Source: a bacterium (GTDB lineage Bacteria > Bacillota > Clostridia > Christensenellales > CAG-138). From it: a DNA stretch of 13,308 bases. This document shows positions 5,854 through 12,531 of the stretch, in pieces (the stretch's first letter is position 1; the number at the start of each line of letters is the position of its first letter). The stretch is taken from NCBI GenBank assembly GCA_029218485.1, contig JAQXRK010000028.1, positions 1-13,308 of the forward strand. Reading direction: 5' to 3'. A program made the translations under genes and the position numbers. The notes beneath the pieces are model-generated. The model searched no databases. It had not been told where the DNA came from and was given only the letters and a program-made list of their open reading frames with translations.

Positions 5854-6702
5854 CTGTATCAGGAGCAGATGGCATACTATGCGGCCATGACCGAAAGCAT
5901 GCTCAGTGTCCTGCTCGGTCAGGCGGATGCGCCGGAGGTGCTGTATGACAGCATGGCATACAGCCTGATGAACGGCGGCAAGCGCCTGCGCCCGGTGCTC
6001 TGCCTTGCATCCTGCGAGCTGCTCGGCGGCGCGCCTGCGGACGCGATCAAGGCGGCCTGCGCCATGGAGATGATCCATACCTACTCGCTGATCCATGATG
6101 ATCTGCCGGCCATGGATAACGATGATATGCGCCGCGGGCGACCGAGCTCGCACAAGGTGTTCGGCGAAGGAAACGCAATCCTTGCGGGGGACGGCCTGTT
6201 GTCGCTCGCCTTCCATGTGATCTCGCAAACGGGCAGCGCAAAGGTCATGCAGGTCGTTGCGCGCGGCGCGCTCGACATGGTCTCCGGCCAGAGCCTCGAT
6301 ATCAACAGCGAGTGCGATGCGGAGGGCCTGTTCGCCATGTATGAAAAGAAAACCGGCGCGCTCATCCGCGCATCGGTGCTGGCCGGTGCGTATTCGTCGG
6401 GCAGCGCGGAGGTGGGGCGCAATCTCGCCGCGCTCCAGTCCTTTGCGGAGAAGTTCGGCCTGCTCTTCCAGATCACCGATGACATTCTGGATGTTGTCGG
6501 CTCTCCGGAACAGCTTGGCAAGAGCATCGGCAAGGACGCGCGTGCGCAAAAGGCGACGTTTGTCACGCTCTATGGGCTGGAACCGGCGCGGGAGGAGGCG
6601 GCCATCGCTGCCCGTTTGGCCATTGACGCGCTGGAACAGATCGATGCGGACAGCACGTTCCTGTGCGAGCTTGTTCGCCAGACGCTGACCAGAAGCCGCT
6701 GA
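5851..6702 (+). CDS. ispA: Short-chain polyprenyl (farnesyl) diphosphate synthase
   Basis: This 283-residue enzyme condenses isopentenyl diphosphate with allylic diphosphates to make geranyl and farnesyl diphosphate. Family motifs are all present: NGGKRLRPVL (41-50), the first Asp-rich motif HDDLPAMDNDD (82-92), GRPSSHKVFGEGNAILAGDGLL (start at 96), KKTGALI (166-172), and the second Asp-rich motif FQITDDILDVVG (206-217), followed by LGKSIGKDA. Two residues are inserted in the first Asp-rich motif (DDxxxxD), the bacterial type. Start is TTG 5851, supported by its ribosome binding site. The product feeds undecaprenyl and quinone-type prenyl chains; dxs, which makes the precursor, follows after a 55-base gap with a promoter. 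Exact chain length cannot be set from sequence alone. Confidence 0.95.
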   Translation: MLYQEQMAYYAAMTESMLSVLLGQADAPEVLYDSMAYSLMNGGKRLRPVLCLASCELLGGAPADAIKAACAMEMIHTYSLIHDDLPAMDNDDMRRGRPSSHKVFGEGNAILAGDGLLSLAFHVISQTGSAKVMQVVARGALDMVSGQSLDINSECDAEGLFAMYEKKTGALIRASVLAGAYSSGSAEVGRNLAALQSFAEKFGLLFQITDDILDVVGSPEQLGKSIGKDARAQKATFVTLYGLEPAREEAAIAARLAIDALEQIDADSTFLCELVRQTLTRSR

Positions 6703-6707
6703 GCGCC

Positions 6708-6737
6708 TTGCGCTTGCCGCGGCCGCTGTGATATACT
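6708..6737 (+). promoter_or_regulatory. Probable extended -10 promoter for dxs-tlyA
   Basis: TATACT (6732-6737) is preceded by TG at 6729-6730 (extended -10). A weak -35, TTGCGC (6708-6713), lies 18 bases upstream. The ispA-dxs gap is otherwise GC-rich and holds no terminator that I can see, so readthrough from ispA may also occur. Confidence 0.55.
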
Positions 6738-6757
6738 GAAGCAGAATTGGAATCGAC

Positions 6758-8566
6758 ATGAAACAGGAATATCCGCTGCTGGAGAGCATCAACAGCATAG
6801 AGGACTTTTTGCAACTGCCCGACAGTGCTTTGGACGCGCTGGCGGGCGAGTTGCGTATGCGCATGATCGATGTGGTGCAAAAAAACGGCGGCCACCTCGC
6901 GTCGAGCCTCGGCGCGGTGGAGCTCATCATCGCCATGCACCGCGTGTTCGATCTGCCGGAGGATCGGATGGTGTTCGATGTGGGGCACCAGGCGTATGCA
7001 CATAAGCTGTTGACCGGGCGCAACGCCCGCTTCGATACGCTCCGGCAGGAGGGCGGTATCAGCGGCTTCCCCAAGCGCGCGGAGAGCCGGAGCGATGCGT
7101 TCGACACCGGGCATGCCAGCACATCCATTTCGGCGGCGCTCGGCATTGCGCGCGCCAAGCAGCTGCGCGGTGAGCCGGGCATGGCGGTTGCGCTCATCGG
7201 GGATGGCGCGCTGACCGGCGGCATGGCGCTCGAAGCGCTGAACGACGCGGGTGAATCCGAAGTGCCGCTCGTCGTGATCCTGAACGATAACGATATGGCC
7301 ATTGCGGAGAGCGTTGGCTCGCTGCGCCGTTCGCTGACCAATATGCGCACCAGTCAGGGCTATCTGGCCTTCAAGCGGCGGCTGGCGCGCCTGCTCGATA
7401 CCGGAACGGTGGGCCGCTGGCTTTCGCGCCACATGCAGAGCTGGAAAAACCGGATCAAGAGCCTTCTGCTGCCGCACATGCTGTTTGAAGAGATGGGCTT
7501 CACCTATCTCGGCCCGATCGACGGCCACAACATTTCCGAGCTGATCCGCGTGCTGCGCCGCGCGCGCAAGCTCCAGGGGCCGGTGCTCGTGCACGCCGTG
7601 ACGCGGAAGGGCTATGGCTTTGCGCCCGCGGAGCAGGACCCGGAGAAGTTCCATGGCGTTTCGCCTGCGGCAAAATGTACCGCGGGCAGAAAGAGCAACT
7701 CCGAGGTGTTCGGCGCGGCGATGATGGAGCTTGCGGAGCGCGATGAGCGCGTTGTTGCCATAACGGCGGCCATGCCGCGCGGAACGGGGCTTGCCGGCTT
7801 TGCCGCCCGCTTTCCGAGCCGGTTCTTCGATGTTGGCATTGCCGAGCAGCATGCCGTCACGATGGCAGCCGGCATGGCGGCTGGCGGTTTGCGGCCCGTT
7901 GTTGCGATCTATTCCTCCTTCCTGCAGCGTGGGTACGATCAGCTGCTGCATGATGTGTGCCTGCAGCGGCTGCCCGTTGTGTGCGCGCTCGACCGCGCCG
8001 GCCTGGTGGGGGAGGACGGGGAGACGCACCAGGGCGTGTACGATATCGCGTATCTGTCCGCCATGCCCGGCATGGCGATCTATTCCCCGGCAACCCAGCA
8101 GGAGCTCGTATGCATGCTGCAAATGGCCGTGGAGCGCGGCGAACCGGCGGCCATTCGGTATAACCGGGGCAGTCTGATGCAGGCGCTCACGACCGAGCCG
8201 GTCGTGTTCGGCCGCTGGGAAACGATTTTGCCGGTTGCGGATGTCACCGTGGTCGCGACCGGATGCATGGTGGAGCTGGCGATGCCGGTCGCCCGGGAGA
8301 CGGGCGCAGGCCTCATCAACGCCCGGTTTCTGCACGCGCTCGATGAGGAATCGCTTCGCCTGCTGCGCGCGCGTGCAAAACGGGTGATCACCATGGAGGA
8401 TGGGGTCGTGTGCTTCGGCGAGCGGATGAAGGCGGAGCTGTCGCCGATCCCGGTGATGGCGCTGGGCGTTCCCAATGAGCCGATTGCGCAGGGAACCATC
8501 GCAGAGCAGCGCGCGCGCTGCAATCTGACGGCGCAGGCGTTGAAAAGGGCGATTTTGGAGGCATGA
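6758..8566 (+). CDS. dxs: 1-deoxy-D-xylulose-5-phosphate synthase
   Basis: This 602-residue thiamine-diphosphate enzyme makes DXP from pyruvate and glyceraldehyde 3-phosphate, the first step of the MEP isoprenoid pathway. Motifs in order are GGHLASSLG (44-52), FDVGHQAYAHKLLTG (73-87), the TPP-binding GDGALTGGMALEALN (148-162) to NDND (176-179), and HGVSP before the central domain. Then come FFDVGIAEQHAV with the catalytic Glu363 (E. coli Glu370), DRAGLVGEDGETHQGVYD, and a C-terminal transketolase domain. Length is slightly under the common 620-640 residues. The ribosome binding site is weak (GGA at 6749-6751). Its TGA overlaps the start region of tlyA. No TTA, CTA or TCA codon occurs, as the complementary frame is open throughout. 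Confidence 0.98.
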   Translation: MKQEYPLLESINSIEDFLQLPDSALDALAGELRMRMIDVVQKNGGHLASSLGAVELIIAMHRVFDLPEDRMVFDVGHQAYAHKLLTGRNARFDTLRQEGGISGFPKRAESRSDAFDTGHASTSISAALGIARAKQLRGEPGMAVALIGDGALTGGMALEALNDAGESEVPLVVILNDNDMAIAESVGSLRRSLTNMRTSQGYLAFKRRLARLLDTGTVGRWLSRHMQSWKNRIKSLLLPHMLFEEMGFTYLGPIDGHNISELIRVLRRARKLQGPVLVHAVTRKGYGFAPAEQDPEKFHGVSPAAKCTAGRKSNSEVFGAAMMELAERDERVVAITAAMPRGTGLAGFAARFPSRFFDVGIAEQHAVTMAAGMAAGGLRPVVAIYSSFLQRGYDQLLHDVCLQRLPVVCALDRAGLVGEDGETHQGVYDIAYLSAMPGMAIYSPATQQELVCMLQMAVERGEPAAIRYNRGSLMQALTTEPVVFGRWETILPVADVTVVATGCMVELAMPVARETGAGLINARFLHALDEESLRLLRARAKRVITMEDGVVCFGERMKAELSPIPVMALGVPNEPIAQGTIAEQRARCNLTAQALKRAILEA

Positions 8567-8568
8567 TG
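8557..8568 (+). promoter_or_regulatory. Ribosome binding site that decides the tlyA start
   Basis: GGAGG (8557-8561) is only 1 base from ATG 8563 but 4 bases from ATG 8566, so 8566 is preferred. The ATGATG overlaps the dxs stop, indicating coupled translation. Confidence 0.6.
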
Positions 8569-9372
8569 AGCGAACGGATCGATATCGTTTTGGCACAGCG
8601 CGGCCTTGCACCCAGCCGGGAGAAGGCGCGCGCGCTGGTCATGGCCGGCGTGGTCTATGTGGATGGCAAGCGCGTGGACAAGGCGGGCGCGTCCGTATCG
8701 GAAGGGGCGTCCATCGAGGTGCGCGAGAACCCGCTGCCGTTTGTCAGCCGCGGAGGCCTGAAGCTGCAAAAGGCGCTGGAGGTCTTTCCGATCGATCTGA
8801 CGGGCGCCTATGCGCTCGATATCGGCGCATCCACCGGCGGCTTTACCGATTGCATGCTGCAGCATGGCGCGGCCCATGTGTGCGCCATCGATGTCGGGTA
8901 TGGCCAGCTGGATTGGAAGCTGCGCAACGATCCGCGCGTCACCGTGATGGAGCGAACGAATGCCCGCTATATGGAGCCGTCTTGGTTTTCGCAGCGGGCG
9001 GACTTTGCCTCCATCGATGTATCCTTCATCTCGCTCAAGCTCATCCTGCCGCCGCTGCTGGCCTGTTTGACGGATGGCGGCGAGGTTGCGGCGCTCATCA
9101 AGCCGCAGTTTGAGGCGGGGCGCAGTCAGGTCGGGAAAAACGGCGTTGTGCGCGACGCGGCGGTACATGCATCGGTCTGCGGCGAGATCATCCGCTTTGC
9201 GGCGGACGCCGGTTACGGTGTGCGCGGCCTGTCCTTCTCCCCGATCACGGGCCCGAAGGGCAACATCGAATTTCTCCTGCATCTGCAAAAGACTGAAGCA
9301 CCCGAACAGGCGGTCGACCTGGAAACGGTCGAGCGGATCGTTCAACAAGCGCATCGGGCAACGCTGGCATAG
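8566..9372 (+). CDS. tlyA: TlyA-family rRNA 2'-O-methyltransferase
   Basis: This 268-residue protein has an N-terminal S4 RNA-binding domain (about residues 3-60: MSERIDIVLAQRGLAPSREK, then VYVDGKRVDKAGASVSEG). An FtsJ-like methyltransferase domain follows, with SRGGLKLQKAL (61-71), the SAM-binding DIGASTGGFTDCML (85-98), IDVGYGQLDWKLR (108-120), DVSFISLKLILPPL (151-164) and LIKPQFEAG (178-185). Mycobacterial TlyA 2'-O-methylates 16S and 23S rRNA and the B. subtilis homologue is YqxC; the exact target here is inferred. An older name for the family is hemolysin A, which should not be taken as function. ATG 8563 would add one Met. It is translationally coupled to dxs and is the last gene before an AT-rich intergenic region. 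Confidence 0.94.
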   Translation: MSERIDIVLAQRGLAPSREKARALVMAGVVYVDGKRVDKAGASVSEGASIEVRENPLPFVSRGGLKLQKALEVFPIDLTGAYALDIGASTGGFTDCMLQHGAAHVCAIDVGYGQLDWKLRNDPRVTVMERTNARYMEPSWFSQRADFASIDVSFISLKLILPPLLACLTDGGEVAALIKPQFEAGRSQVGKNGVVRDAAVHASVCGEIIRFAADAGYGVRGLSFSPITGPKGNIEFLLHLQKTEAPEQAVDLETVERIVQQAHRATLA

Positions 9373-9382
9373 ATCTGTTTTC

Positions 9383-9416
9383 TGCATAGAAAATGCATAG
9401 TGTGAAATTCTATACA
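9383..9416 (+). promoter_or_regulatory. Two ARG-box-like palindromes upstream of nadK-argR-recN
   Basis: TGCATAGAAAATGCA (9383-9397) has perfect 5-base inverted arms, TGCAT and ATGCA. TGAAATTCTATACA (9403-9416) agrees with 8 of the 10 arm positions of the ArgR box TGAAT-N4-ATTCA. They lie side by side just before the -35 of the promoter for an operon containing argR. The first has a 5-base rather than 4-base centre, so the call is tentative. TGCATAG is also directly repeated (9383-9389, 9394-9400). Confidence 0.35.
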
Positions 9417-9424
9417 CTTTTTGC

Positions 9425-9453
9425 TTGTCAGCGGCGGGTTTAAGCGATATACT
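9425..9453 (+). promoter_or_regulatory. Sigma-A promoter for nadK-argR-recN
   Basis: TTGTCA (9425-9430, five of six consensus bases) and TATACT (9448-9453, five of six) are 17 bases apart. The predicted start near 9460 gives a leader of under 20 bases containing GGGAGG (9467-9472) before nadK. Confidence 0.85.
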
Positions 9454-9476
9454 AAGAACAGGAAACGGGAGGCCGT

Positions 9477-10268
9477 ATGCGCATAGGTTTTGCTGCAAAT
9501 CCATTGAAGGAAGGCGCGCTGCAAACGCGCGATTCACTGCTGCGCCTGACTGCGGAGCGCGGGATCGGGCATGTTTTGATTACGGATGCCGCAGCGCTGC
9601 TTCAGGAGCCGCACCCGGTCGATATTCTGGTCGTGGTCGGCGGCGACGGCTCGCTGCTCCGGTATGCAGACGCTGCATCCTCGCTGAAAATTCCGCTGCT
9701 GGGCGTCAATCTCGGCAGGATCGGCTTTCTGTCCGAACTGTCGGAGCAGGCGTTTCCGGATGCGCTGGACAGGCTGTTGGAAGGGGCATATACCATTGAG
9801 CGCCGCATGATGCTGCGCTGCACGATCAATGAGGAAGCGCCGCTCTACTGCCTGAACGATATCGTGGTGTTCAAGCGCACCTTCTCCGGCGTAACCGAGG
9901 TCAACATTCAAATCAATGGCGCCGAGGTGGGCACGGTGTTCTGCGACGGTGTGATCGCCGCAACGCCCACCGGCTCCACCGCGTACTCTCTCTCCGCAGG
10001 CGGTTCCATTCTGGCGGACGGGCTCGACGCCATCAGCGTGACGACCGTCTGCCCGCACACGCTGCATATCCGGCCGATCGTGACGGCCGCCGATGCAGAC
10101 ATTCGGTTTTCGGTGGCGGACAGCGGGATCGTATCCGTTGACGGCATGCGCATCCATGAGGTGCACCGGGGGGACAGCATCCGCGTGACCGGCGCCAGCC
10201 GCACGACCGATTTCATTCGGTTCGGAAAGAGCGACCTGTTCAGGCTCATACATGAAAAACTATCCTAA
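9477..10268 (+). CDS. nadK: NAD(+) kinase
   Basis: This 263-residue enzyme phosphorylates NAD to NADP using ATP or polyphosphate. Key motifs are VVVGGDGSLLRYA with GGDG at residues 55-58, GVNLGRIGFLSEL (76-88), LNDIVVFK with the Asn-Asp pair at 127-128, and FCDGVIAATPTGSTAYSLSAGG (156-176), the nucleotide site. A closing SVDGMRI precedes the C-terminus. Length is typical for Gram-positive NadK. GGGAGG (9467-9472) ends 4 bases before ATG 9477. It sits between tlyA and argR, an arrangement I recall from clostridia but not from B. subtilis. The promoter immediately upstream makes it the first gene of an operon, with argR following 23 bases after its stop. Confidence 0.95.
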   Translation: MRIGFAANPLKEGALQTRDSLLRLTAERGIGHVLITDAAALLQEPHPVDILVVVGGDGSLLRYADAASSLKIPLLGVNLGRIGFLSELSEQAFPDALDRLLEGAYTIERRMMLRCTINEEAPLYCLNDIVVFKRTFSGVTEVNIQINGAEVGTVFCDGVIAATPTGSTAYSLSAGGSILADGLDAISVTTVCPHTLHIRPIVTAADADIRFSVADSGIVSVDGMRIHEVHRGDSIRVTGASRTTDFIRFGKSDLFRLIHEKLS

Positions 10269-10291
10269 GCGGATCGACGGGGGATCAAACG

Positions 10292-10747
10292 ATGGCGATT
10301 AAATCAAAACGGCATGGCATGATTACGAAATTGATCGCCATGCAGAACATCGAAACCCAAGAGGAACTGGCGCGCGCGCTGCGGGAGCAGGGCTTCTCCG
10401 TGACACAGGCCACGGTATCGCGCGACATCAAGGAGCTGCGGCTGATCAAGGTGCTCACGCCGGAGGGACGCTATCGGTATGCGACCGTGGAAAAAGCGGA
10501 AGCGGATATGCAGGAACGGTTCATACAGATGTTTGCCAACTGCGTTTTGTCCGTCGCAACCGCGGGCAATCTGGTCGTCATCAAAACCATCAGCGGCAGT
10601 GCATCGGCTGCCGCGGAGGCGATCGATTCCATGAAGTTTCCGGAGGTCGTCGGCTCCATCGCGGGGGATAATACGATTTTTATCGCCGTTCATGAAGCAA
10701 GGGCTGTGCCCGAAGTGGTAAGAAAATTCCAGAAGATGATGAAATAG
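10292..10747 (+). CDS. argR: Arginine repressor ArgR
   Basis: This 151-residue hexameric regulator represses arginine synthesis and can activate catabolism when arginine is bound. The N-terminal winged helix (about 1-70) shows KRHGMITKLIAMQNIETQEEL, then GFSVTQATVSRDIKELRLIKV, with the SRDIKEL recognition helix at 43-49. The C-terminal hexamer and arginine-binding domain (about 77-151) includes VVIKTISGSASAAAEAID and GSIAGDNTIFIAVH. Most ArgR proteins I know have Gly-Asp-Asp-Thr at this last motif; here the second Asp is Asn127. Start ATG 10292 follows GGGGG at about 10278-10282. It lies 23 bases after nadK and 12 before recN, so all three are likely co-transcribed. Sites resembling its own operator are upstream of nadK, suggesting autoregulation. 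Confidence 0.95.
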   Translation: MAIKSKRHGMITKLIAMQNIETQEELARALREQGFSVTQATVSRDIKELRLIKVLTPEGRYRYATVEKAEADMQERFIQMFANCVLSVATAGNLVVIKTISGSASAAAEAIDSMKFPEVVGSIAGDNTIFIAVHEARAVPEVVRKFQKMMK

Positions 10748-10759
10748 CGGGGCCAATCG

Positions 10760-12448
10760 ATGCTGCGTTCGCTGAGAATCAAAAACATAGCTTTGATTGA
10801 GGAGCTCGACCTCTCGTTTGATGCCGGTTTTTCCGTGCTGACGGGCGAGACCGGCGCGGGCAAATCGATCATCATCGAGGCGTTCAATTTTGTGCTGGGC
10901 GAGCGCGCCAGCCGGGAGCTCATCCGCAGCGGCGCGGCAAAGGCGAGCGTGGAGGCTAGCTTTTCCGTGCTGCCAAACGCGCCCGTGCGCGATGTGCTGC
11001 TGGCGCAGGAGCTGGAGCTTGAGGATGATGAGCTCGTGCTGTCGCGGGAGTTGACGTCCTCCGGCAAAAACGTTTGCCGCGTCAACGGCACGTTGATTTC
11101 CACGGCCGCGCTCAAGCAGATTGGCGACCAGCTTGTCGATATCCATGGCCAGCATGAGCACCAGTCGCTGCTCGATGCGAAGCGTCATCTGTCCCTGCTC
11201 GACCGGTATGCCCTTGCGGAAACGGCGCCGCTGCTGAAACAGACGGACGAGTGCTATGCGCGGGCTCAGCAGGCGCAAAAAGCGCTGCGCGATGCCAATA
11301 TCGATGAGCGGGAGCGGGCGCACCGGCTCGACCTGTTTGCCTATCAGATGCGGGAGATCGACGCTGCGCAGCTGCAGACCGATGAGGAGGAGCAGCTGCT
11401 GGACCAGCGGCGCATGCTCCAGAATGCACAGTCGATCATGGATGCGCTCGAAACGGCATCCGCGTGCCTTTCCGGCGAGCAGGGCGCGCTTGCGCCGCTG
11501 TCGGCCGCCATGCACGCCATGGGGGGCATATCCAAGTACCATGCCGATTATGCCTCCGTTGCGGAAAAACTGAACGATGGGTACTATGCCATCGAGGATT
11601 TGTCCTACACGGTGCGCGATCTGCGCAGCGCGTTTTCCTATGACCCGGAGGAGCTGAACCGAATTGAGGAGCGGCTCGAACTGATCTCGCGCCTGAAGCG
11701 CAAGTACGGCGGAAGCATCGAAGAAATCCTCGCTTATCGGGAGCGGATCGGAGAGGAGTATGCGCTGCTCTCCGGCAGCGAGGAGCGACAGGAAGCGCTG
11801 GAGCGGGCATATGCCGGCGCGCTCGCGGATTACTGCGCGGCTGCGGAACAGCTTTCCGCTTCGCGCCGCAGCGCTGCCGGGCGCCTTTCGGAGAACCTGC
11901 TGCCGGAGCTGAGAGACCTCGGCATGCCGCATGCGTCGTTCGACGTGCGCTTTTCCCGCCTTCCGGGGGAACTGCCCTCGCCGGGCGGTGTCGATGACGT
12001 TGAGTTTTTGCTCTCCGCCAACCGCGGTGAACCGCTCAAGCCGCTTTCCCGCGTCGCCTCCGGCGGAGAGATCTCCCGCGTGATGCTCGCGTTCAAGCGC
12101 GTTTTGGCCGATACGGATGGCATTGCCACCATGGTGTTCGACGAGATCGACAGCGGCATCAGCGGCCAGATCGGCAACGCGGTCGCGCAGAAAATGCGCC
12201 AGATTGCCAAGAGCCATCAGGTGCTCTGCATCACCCATCTGCCGCAAATCGCAGCCTGCGCACAGGCGCAGTACCATGTGTTCAAGCGGGAAACGGACGG
12301 AAAAACCGTTTCCTCGGTCGTGCGGCTCGATGAAGAGGGGCGCTGCCGGGAAATCGCCCGCATTATGGGAAGCAGCATGAGCGATCCGGTTGCCCTGCAG
12401 CATGCGAGGCAGCTTCTCAGCGCTGCGCAAAGCGGCGAAACGGCATAG
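10760..12448 (+). CDS. recN: DNA repair protein RecN
   Basis: This 562-residue SMC-like ATPase acts early in recombinational repair of double-strand breaks. The N-terminal ATPase half carries IKNIALIEELDLSF and Walker A GETGAGKS (29-36), followed by VNGTLIS and the diagnostic DIHGQHEHQSLLD. A central coiled-coil region (about residues 155-370) is rich in Glu, Arg, Leu and Ala, with IEERLELISRLKRKYGGSIEE near its return. The C-terminal half has the ABC signature RVASGGEISRVMLAFKR (SGGE at 434-437), Walker B MVFDEIDSGISG (458-469), and THLPQIAACA. Length is normal. The ribosome binding site is poor (GCGGGG), suggesting coupling to argR, 12 bases upstream. I see no LexA box. No TTA, CTA or TCA codon occurs in argR or recN. 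Confidence 0.97.
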   Translation: MLRSLRIKNIALIEELDLSFDAGFSVLTGETGAGKSIIIEAFNFVLGERASRELIRSGAAKASVEASFSVLPNAPVRDVLLAQELELEDDELVLSRELTSSGKNVCRVNGTLISTAALKQIGDQLVDIHGQHEHQSLLDAKRHLSLLDRYALAETAPLLKQTDECYARAQQAQKALRDANIDERERAHRLDLFAYQMREIDAAQLQTDEEEQLLDQRRMLQNAQSIMDALETASACLSGEQGALAPLSAAMHAMGGISKYHADYASVAEKLNDGYYAIEDLSYTVRDLRSAFSYDPEELNRIEERLELISRLKRKYGGSIEEILAYRERIGEEYALLSGSEERQEALERAYAGALADYCAAAEQLSASRRSAAGRLSENLLPELRDLGMPHASFDVRFSRLPGELPSPGGVDDVEFLLSANRGEPLKPLSRVASGGEISRVMLAFKRVLADTDGIATMVFDEIDSGISGQIGNAVAQKMRQIAKSHQVLCITHLPQIAACAQAQYHVFKRETDGKTVSSVVRLDEEGRCREIARIMGSSMSDPVALQHARQLLSAAQSGETA

Positions 12449-12474
12449 CGGAGCAGCGTCCTGCGCAACATAGA

Positions 12475-12500
12475 GACAGCCGTGTTCTGTCGTTCGACAG
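12475..12500 (+). promoter_or_regulatory. Hairpin with alternative pairing in the recN-spoIVB gap
   Basis: CTGTCG-TT-CGACAG (12487-12500) is a perfect 6-bp inverted repeat. An extra upstream GACAG (12475-12479) could pair with the same CTGTC, giving two exclusive structures. No T-run follows, so it is not an ordinary terminator. No clear sigma-F/G promoter (GNATR with CATNNTA) was recognised in the 83-base gap. Confidence 0.35.
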
Positions 12501-12531
12501 CATAGGGCGGACACTGTGTTGAGGTGCTGCT

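Noticed and set aside
3995..5875. 626-codon minus-strand frame opposite xseA and xseB
   Set aside because: Same artefact, in register with xseA; the sense strand carries clear exonuclease VII motifs.
6717..6729. GCGGCCGC palindrome between ispA and dxs as a terminator or operator
   Set aside because: It is self-complementary but has no loop or T-run, and such runs are expected by chance in GC-rich DNA.
6563..8611. 682-codon minus-strand frame opposite dxs
   Set aside because: It is a codon-register shadow of dxs with no ribosome binding site or protein-like features.
9399..9421. AGTGTG...TACACT followed by TTTTT as a terminator for tlyA
   Set aside because: The stem is only 5 bp plus a G-U pair with an 8-base AT loop, too weak for a confident intrinsic terminator; it overlaps the ARG-box-like site.
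12444..12505. Three CATAG copies before spoIVB as sigma-G promoter elements
   Set aside because: None is followed by the TA needed for CATNNTA, and the spacing to GCATA or ACATA (21 and 28 bases) is wrong.
10304..12514. 736-codon open frame on the minus strand opposite argR and recN
   Set aside because: It is in codon register with recN and argR, whose sense products are unmistakable. It stays open only because TTA, CTA and TCA codons are missing, and its translation is Arg/His-rich with no recognisable domain.
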